Part shown: positions 4,612 through 7,866 of the stretch, piece after piece
Layout: each line of letters opens with the position of its first letter
How positions within the stretch are numbered: position 1 is the first letter of the stretch
Source: Dehalococcoidia bacterium
GTDB taxonomy: Bacteria > Chloroflexota > Dehalococcoidia > Lucifugimonadales > Lucifugimonadaceae
Reading direction: 5' to 3'
Length of the DNA stretch: 7,866 bases
Assembly: GCA_028278465.1 (NCBI GenBank)
Contig: JANQEF010000155.1
Location: forward strand, 1-7,866
Position numbers and translations under genes: made by a program
Notes under the pieces: generated by a model
Seen by the model: the letters and a program-made list of their open reading frames with translations, nothing else
Told to the model about the DNA's origin: nothing
The model's database searches: none

Positions 4612-4634
4612 ACCCTTCGACAAGCTCAGGATGG
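4612..4634 (+). repeat. Element B copy
   Basis: It carries ACCCTTCGACAAG then CTCAGGATGG and is a full-length forward B element. Confidence 0.75.
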
Positions 4635-4659
4635 TGTTGATGCCAGGATGACCGTGTTT

Positions 4660-4687
4660 CCTGAGCGGAGTGAAACGCAGTCGAAGG
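4660..4687 (-). repeat. Element B variant with internal insert
   Basis: It starts CCTGAGCGGAG and ends CAGTCGAAGG. The ends match an inverted B element, with about ten additional bases (GAGTGAAACG) in the middle. This is a form of the same repeat seen widely in bacterial genomes. Confidence 0.55.
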
Positions 4688-4737
4688 ATCTCTGCGGCCA
4701 AGACTCGTCCTGACAAGGCTAGCTGTCTGTACTAGAG

Positions 4738-4760
4738 ACCCTTCGACAAGCTCAGGGAAC
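4738..4760 (+). repeat. Element B copy next to the FMN reductase gene
   Basis: It carries ACCCTTCGACAAG then CTCAGGGAAC, a B element with an altered end, 54 bases before the reductase start codon. Confidence 0.7.
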
Positions 4761-4814
4761 ACAGCCGACCGACCCGCGCCAGAACACACCCTCCCACCTC
4801 ACCACTAACCAAAC

Positions 4815-5432
4815 ATGGAGAACGAATTGAGCGATACGACCGGACCAGAGACCACCGACAACACCCTTAACCTCGTTGCCTTCGCAGGCAGCTTCCGCGA
4901 AGGCTCGTTCAACAGGGCCGCGCTGCGAGCAGCCATCGACAACGCTCCCACCGGCGTCAAGATCACCGAAATCGACATCCGCGACGTGCCGTTCTACGAC
5001 GGCGATGTCGAAAACGCGGGTGACCCTTCGTCGGTTAAGCGGCTGAAGAACGCCGTGCGTGCGTCGGACGGGCTGCTGATCTTCACGCCGGAGTACAACG
5101 GCGGTTCGTCGGCGGTCGCCAAGAACGCCATCGACTGGCTGTCGAGAGACGTGGACGGGACTGGTTCACCGCTCTCGGGCAAGGCGGTTGCGATCGCTGC
5201 CGCCACGCCTGGCGGGCGCGGCGCTCCGGAGGCCCGTGCGCACCTGATCCACGTGATCGGCTTCATGACAGACAGGCTGTTCATGGAGACGCTGGGGATC
5301 AAGAGCGTCTACGAGAAGGTTGACGAGCAGAACAGACTGACGGACGAAGCCACGGTCGCCGACCTGACTGGCTGGCTCGAGCGGTTCCGAGACCACGTTT
5401 CCGGACCGCACGAAGACCATGAAGCCGCCTAG
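4815..5432 (+). CDS. NAD(P)H-dependent FMN reductase (flavodoxin-like fold)
   Basis: This 205-residue protein has the signatures of the NADPH-dependent FMN reductase family (ChrR/azobenzene reductase type). The phosphate-binding loop GSFREGSFN lies at residues 25-33. 'FTPEYNGGSS' (90-99) precedes KNAIDW at 103-108, the flavin-contacting segment, and 'TPGGRGA' follows at 131-137. Such enzymes bind FMN and use NAD(P)H to reduce quinones, azo compounds, chromate or free flavin in the cytoplasm. The ATG at 4815 has no Shine-Dalgarno sequence. A TTG at 4827 has GGAG six bases before it and would give 201 residues, still with a complete domain. It lies 98 bases upstream of the MFS exporter on the same strand and is divergent from marR, suggesting a quinone or electrophile detoxification unit controlled by MarR. 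The exact substrate is unknown. Confidence 0.9.
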   Translation: MENELSDTTGPETTDNTLNLVAFAGSFREGSFNRAALRAAIDNAPTGVKITEIDIRDVPFYDGDVENAGDPSSVKRLKNAVRASDGLLIFTPEYNGGSSAVAKNAIDWLSRDVDGTGSPLSGKAVAIAAATPGGRGAPEARAHLIHVIGFMTDRLFMETLGIKSVYEKVDEQNRLTDEATVADLTGWLERFRDHVSGPHEDHEAA

Positions 5433-5484
5433 TCGATTGTGGCTGACACGAACAGGTCGCTCAGCCGCGAACCATGTAATGTGA

Positions 5485-5498
5485 GTGTCGAGGGACAC
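5485..5498. promoter_or_regulatory. Small dyad between the reductase and MFS genes
   Basis: GTGTC (5485-5489) and GACAC (5494-5498) flank GAGG. It is in the 98-base gap and could be a leader hairpin or a regulator site. TGTAAT at 5475-5480 resembles a -10 box but has no matching -35, so a separate MFS promoter is not supported. Confidence 0.3.
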
Positions 5499-5530
5499 GA
5501 ACCAGGCCGGACTGAAAAAGCGAGGACCAG

Positions 5531-7069
5531 ATGACCGTTGCTGCGATAGCCCAGGACCAGGTGGACGAAGGCCACCCGAGGCGGTGGGCGATACTGGTTG
5601 TGATGTGCCTGAGCCTGATCCTCGTCGTTGCGGCGGTCAGCTCACTAAACCTGGCGATTCCATCGATCCGCGATGCGCTCGATGCCACCGGCACCGAGCT
5701 GCTGTGGATCATCGACTCGTACGCGCTGGTGTTCGCCGGGCTGCTGCTGCCGGCCGGCGCGCTGGGCGACCGCTTTGGCCGTCGTGAGGCGCTGATAGCC
5801 GGGTTAGTGATAGTGCTGGTGACGTCGATAGGTGCCAGTTACGCCGGCTCGTCAGTCCAGCTCATCATCTGGCGTGGCTTCATGGGCATCGGCGCCGCGC
5901 TGATCATGCCGGCGACGCTCTCGATCATCACGGTTGTGTTTCCGAAGGAAGAGCGGTCACGCGCCATCGCCATCTGGACGGCGTTCGCAGGCGCGGGCGG
6001 AGCGCTGGGTTTGCTCGGTGGCGGACTTCTGCTGGAGGCGTTCTGGTGGGGATCGGTCTTCTTTGTAAATGTGCCGATCGCCGGTCTTGTGCTGCTCGCG
6101 ACCATCGTGATCGTGCCGACGTCACGTGACACGCAGCACCGGTCACTCGACGTCAACGGCGCGCTGCTCTCGATAGTCGGGCTGTTCGCGCTGCTCTTCG
6201 CCATCATCGAAGGACCGGAGCGTGGCTGGACCGACCCGCTGACGCTGGTCGCCTTCGTGCTCGCTGGCGTGCTAATCGCAGGGTTCATCAAGTGGGAGCT
6301 GACGACCCGGTTCCCGATGCTGGACCCACGGTTCTTCCGCATCCGCCGGTTTTCGATGGGCAGCCTGTCGATCACGCTGATCTTCTTGACGATGTTCGGG
6401 TTCTTCTTCCTGATAGTGCAGTTCTTCCAGTTCGCGCAGGGGCTGACGCCGCTGCAGTCGGCGGTGCGCACGCTGCCGATGACGGGCGTGTTCTTCATCT
6501 TCGCCCCGATCAGCGTGACGCTGGCCAAGAAGTTCGGGCCGCGCGTGACGATCCCGACCGGACTGGTCCTGGCATCGGTCGGCTTCGTGCTGATGGGCAC
6601 GCTCGAGGCGAGCGATCCGTACTGGCTGGTGGTGATTCCGATCCTGATTATGGGCTCCGGCATGGCGACGCTGATGCCGCCGGCCAGTGAGGGCATCGTC
6701 ACTTCGCTACCGCAGGACAAGGCGGGCGTCGGGTCCGCGGTGAACGACACGACACGTGAGGTCGGCGGCGCGATCGGCATTGCGATCATGGGCTCGCTGC
6801 TGGCGATCGGGTACAGGAACAGCCTGGGCGACGCGACGGCGAACCTGTCGCCGGAGGACGCTCACCTGGCAGAGGATTCGATTGGGTTCGCGCTATTCGT
6901 GGCGTCGAATCAGCCGGCTGAACAGGGGCGAGAGCTTGCGGCGGCTGCGACGAATGCGTTCACGGACGGCATGAGCATTGCGTTCTTCTTCGCAGCGGGC
7001 ATCGTGCTGGCAACGGCGGCCGTAGTGGCGAAGTTCTACCCGGGCAAAAGCGAGATAGAGGCGTCGTAG
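5531..7069 (+). CDS. MFS transporter, DHA2 (QacA/EmrB-like, 14-TM) drug:H+ antiporter
   Basis: At 512 residues, with about 14 hydrophobic segments, it fits the DHA2 branch of the major facilitator superfamily, inner-membrane exporters driven by the proton gradient. MFS motif A, LGDRFGRR, is at residues 78-85 in the first cytoplasmic loop. A glycine-rich antiporter motif C region (GAGGALGLLGGG, 154-165) leads into 'WWGSVFFVNVP' (172-182), the DHA2 signature. 'NDTTREVGGAIG' marks the C-terminal half. The TM1 motif usually written L-D-x-T-x-x-N-x-A-L-P appears here as 'AVSSLNLAIP', lacking the Asp. GAGGA at 5522-5526 lies four bases before the ATG. Together with the upstream FMN reductase and the divergent MarR it forms a likely toxic-compound response locus; the exported compound is unknown. 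A sense-oriented element E core follows the stop by 12 bases. Confidence 0.93.
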   Translation: MTVAAIAQDQVDEGHPRRWAILVVMCLSLILVVAAVSSLNLAIPSIRDALDATGTELLWIIDSYALVFAGLLLPAGALGDRFGRREALIAGLVIVLVTSIGASYAGSSVQLIIWRGFMGIGAALIMPATLSIITVVFPKEERSRAIAIWTAFAGAGGALGLLGGGLLLEAFWWGSVFFVNVPIAGLVLLATIVIVPTSRDTQHRSLDVNGALLSIVGLFALLFAIIEGPERGWTDPLTLVAFVLAGVLIAGFIKWELTTRFPMLDPRFFRIRRFSMGSLSITLIFLTMFGFFFLIVQFFQFAQGLTPLQSAVRTLPMTGVFFIFAPISVTLAKKFGPRVTIPTGLVLASVGFVLMGTLEASDPYWLVVIPILIMGSGMATLMPPASEGIVTSLPQDKAGVGSAVNDTTREVGGAIGIAIMGSLLAIGYRNSLGDATANLSPEDAHLAEDSIGFALFVASNQPAEQGRELAAAATNAFTDGMSIAFFFAAGIVLATAAVVAKFYPGKSEIEAS

Positions 7070-7081
7070 GGGGTGCTTCCG

Positions 7082-7107
7082 TCGTCCCGAGTGGGCGCGA
7101 GGGACGA
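7082..7107 (+). repeat. Element E core, sense orientation after the MFS gene (possible transcript end)
   Basis: TCGTCCC (7082-7088) and GGGACGA (7101-7107) pair perfectly over seven bases. The 24-base core (7082-7105) matches those after marR and the Ldh2 gene except in a five-base centre. GGGATTT follows, a poor T-tract. It starts 12 bases after the MFS stop codon. Confidence 0.65.
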
Positions 7108-7119
7108 AGGGATTTCTCT

Positions 7120-7134
7120 CTCCCTGGCAGGGAG
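7120..7134. repeat. Element D hairpin
   Basis: CTCCCT (7120-7125) and AGGGAG (7129-7134) pair around GGC, and GCTAGAGG follows, resembling the TTAGAG flank of other D hairpins. Confidence 0.55.
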
Positions 7135-7199
7135 GGAGCTAGAGGAGGGTCGTTGGCGCCCTCTCCCGGTTGTTCTCCGGGAGCGGGACGGTCTGTTTT

Positions 7200-7244
7200 G
7201 GTAGGGGCGCCGCTTGCTGCGCCCGGTCGGCCGGAACGGCCGAC
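7200..7244 (+). repeat. Element A, copy 7 (45-base double hairpin)
   Basis: Stem 1 is GGGCGC/GCGCCC with the GCTTGC loop. Stem 2 is GTCGGCCG (7226-7233) with CGGCCGAC (7237-7244), a perfect eight pairs whose sequence is unlike those of copies 2 to 6. A C element follows after eight bases. Confidence 0.85.
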
Positions 7245-7252
7245 GATCGTTT

Positions 7253-7281
7253 GTCATCCCGACCGAAGGGAGAGATCTGAC
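7253..7281 (+). repeat. Element C, copy 3
   Basis: It begins GTCATCCCGACC and ends GAGATCTGAC, differing from copy 1 at two positions. It follows element A as copy 1 does. Confidence 0.7.
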
Positions 7282-7316
7282 TGGTCAATGTGAGACCACT
7301 TCTCCCTCATCCTGCG

Positions 7317-7337
7317 CCTTCCCCCGCTGGGAGAAGG
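7317..7337. repeat. Hairpin of the D type
   Basis: CCTTCCCCC (7317-7325) and GGGAGAAGG (7329-7337) pair at eight of nine positions around GCT. An upstream CTTCTCCC (7299-7306) can compete perfectly for the same right arm (7329-7336). Confidence 0.5.
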
Positions 7338-7350
7338 AAAGCCACTGGCA

Positions 7351-7375
7351 CCTTCGTCCTGAGTGGCAGCGAAGG
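7351..7375. repeat. B-like hairpin
   Basis: CCTTCG (7351-7356) and CGAAGG (7370-7375) flank a loop containing TCCTGAG. It combines parts of the B element (CCTTCG, CTGAG) in a different arrangement. Confidence 0.45.
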
Positions 7376-7453
7376 ACCTGGATGAGGGGTGGGTGCACCA
7401 GATCGGCAAGCTCCCCCCGAGCCGTCGACCAATGGTTGCTGACTCTGAGATAG

Positions 7454-7504
7454 CTGCAGATAGGTCGCCCCACACCCCCGGTCCCTCGCTCTGGCTCGGG
7501 ACGA
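7454..7504 (-). repeat. Element E: gene-end repeat downstream of the Ldh2-family gene
   Basis: Read in the sense direction of the Ldh2 gene, the core starts eight bases after the stop codon: TCGTCCCGAG, five bases, GCGAGGGAC. The whole 51 bases align with 3821-3872 with about seven mismatches and one gap. Confidence 0.65.
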
Positions 7505-7512
7505 CGGGTGTC

Positions 7513-7866
7513 CTACCTCAACTCATACTCCAACCCCAGCTCATCGCGGATCGATTCGAACCACTCGATCACCTCGCGGTGGTACGGGATGCCTTCCCGC
7601 AGCCTGGTCTCCGTTTCCTCGTGCTCCGGCAGACCGGCGTACACCACGCGGTCATGGCCCGGCGCCGGCTTCGTCTCCCGCAGGCCGCGCAGGAAATCGT
7701 CCATGTCGCTCTTGAACTTCGTCACATCCGTCAGAGCATCGATGTTTATCGCCTGGATGAAGTGATTGAGCACCTGCGGGTGCGACGGCAGCAGGAACCC
7801 GGCGGGCATTCCCGACAGGATGTTGCCCAGCACATCGGCGATGGCCGCGAAGCCGTAGCCCTTGTG
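7513..7866 (-). CDS. Ldh2 family (malate/L-lactate/ureidoglycolate dehydrogenase-like) oxidoreductase, C-terminal fragment
   Basis: The frame is open to the window edge on the minus strand and ends with TAG at 7513-7515, giving the last 117 residues. The fragment opens with HKGYGFAAIADVLGNILSG, matching the conserved 'GHKGYGLa...e.L...LSG' of the Ldh2 NAD(P)H-dependent dehydrogenase family. It continues with 'NHFIQAINID', 'MDDFLRGLR', 'YAGLPEHEE' and 'REGIPYHREVIEWFESI', the family's usual C-terminal order. These enzymes interconvert 2-hydroxy and 2-oxo acids such as malate, lactate or ureidoglycolate. The substrate cannot be assigned from this part. The codon at 7833 (GTG) is internal, not a start. 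It is convergent with the MFS gene, with a repeat island between. Confidence 0.87.
   Translation of the reverse strand, partial: HKGYGFAAIADVLGNILSGMPAGFLLPSHPQVLNHFIQAINIDALTDVTKFKSDMDDFLRGLRETKPAPGHDRVVYAGLPEHEETETRLREGIPYHREVIEWFESIRDELGLEYELR

Larger units (their letters stand above)
4419..4814. other. Repeat-rich leader between the divergent promoter and the FMN reductase gene
   Basis: There is no gene; open frames here are repeat translations. It contains element A copy 6, four B-type elements and a nine-pair hairpin. The final 50 bases before the ATG are C- and A-rich, without a recognisable promoter or Shine-Dalgarno sequence. Confidence 0.6.
7070..7512. other. Repeat-rich intergenic island between convergent genes
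   Basis: There is no gene. Elements in order are an E core, a D hairpin, A copy 7, C copy 3, a second D-type hairpin, a B-like hairpin and a full E element in reverse orientation. Segments 7145-7199 and 7380-7430 show no repeat I can match. Confidence 0.7.

Noticed and set aside
4419..4814. Riboswitch or small RNA gene upstream of the FMN reductase (for example an FMN riboswitch)
   Set aside because: The hairpins present are dispersed repeat elements. I see none of the conserved RFN-element junction sequences.
5839..6789. Long minus-strand open frame (316 codons) opposite the MFS gene
   Set aside because: It is a shadow of the exporter. Its composition (Ser, Thr, Pro and Met rich, no domain) is what the reverse complement of membrane-helix codons gives.
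251..7244. CRISPR array
   Set aside because: The repeats are dispersed over the whole window in both orientations, without regular spacers or cas genes.
1..7866. tRNA or rRNA genes
   Set aside because: No cloverleaf with a T-loop GGTTCGAATCC-type motif and no rRNA-like stretch was found in any intergenic region.

Overview
The window is GC-rich DNA (the conserved genes are about 60 to 65% GC) from an environmental bacterium. The gene content (enolase-superfamily enzyme, PanE/ApbA-like reductase, NIPSNAP protein, Ldh2-family dehydrogenase, DHA2 efflux pump) and the many short hairpin repeats between genes would fit a Chloroflexota genome of the SAR202/Dehalococcoidia kind. That placement is an inference from general knowledge; no rRNA or other marker gene is present.

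Layout. 1-204 is the 3' end of an enolase-superfamily gene. 205-718 is a repeat island. 719-1780 is a PanE/ApbA-like reductase, followed by an intrinsic terminator built from a dispersed repeat. 1874-2374 (minus) is a lower-GC gene for an unrecognised membrane-anchored protein. 2456-3073 is a tandem NIPSNAP-domain protein. 3074-3466 is a second repeat island, and a 71-residue unknown protein gene (3467-3682) follows it. 3920-4348 (minus) is a MarR regulator. It is divergent from an NAD(P)H-dependent FMN reductase (4815-5432) and a 14-TM DHA2/QacA-type MFS exporter (5531-7069). 7070-7512 is another repeat island. 7513-7866 (minus) is the 3' end of an Ldh2 (malate/L-lactate/ureidoglycolate dehydrogenase family) gene.

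The one clear functional module is marR - FMN reductase - MFS pump. The marR upstream region (4361-4418) holds two dyads made of GTTGA/TCAAC half-sites. They overlap a well-formed marR promoter (TATAAT) and a divergent TTGACA promoter. This is the expected design of a drug- or quinone-responsive, autoregulated MarR switch. About 400 bases of repeat-rich leader now lie between the divergent promoter and the reductase gene.

The most unusual feature is the intergenic repeat system. A 45-base element occurs six times, plus one degraded copy, in both orientations. It consists of two adjacent hairpins, and both stems vary between copies while keeping base pairing (compensatory changes). It is combined with at least two other short elements (called B and C here) in a modular way. 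A separate 24-base hairpin element sits in sense orientation just after the stop codons of three different genes.
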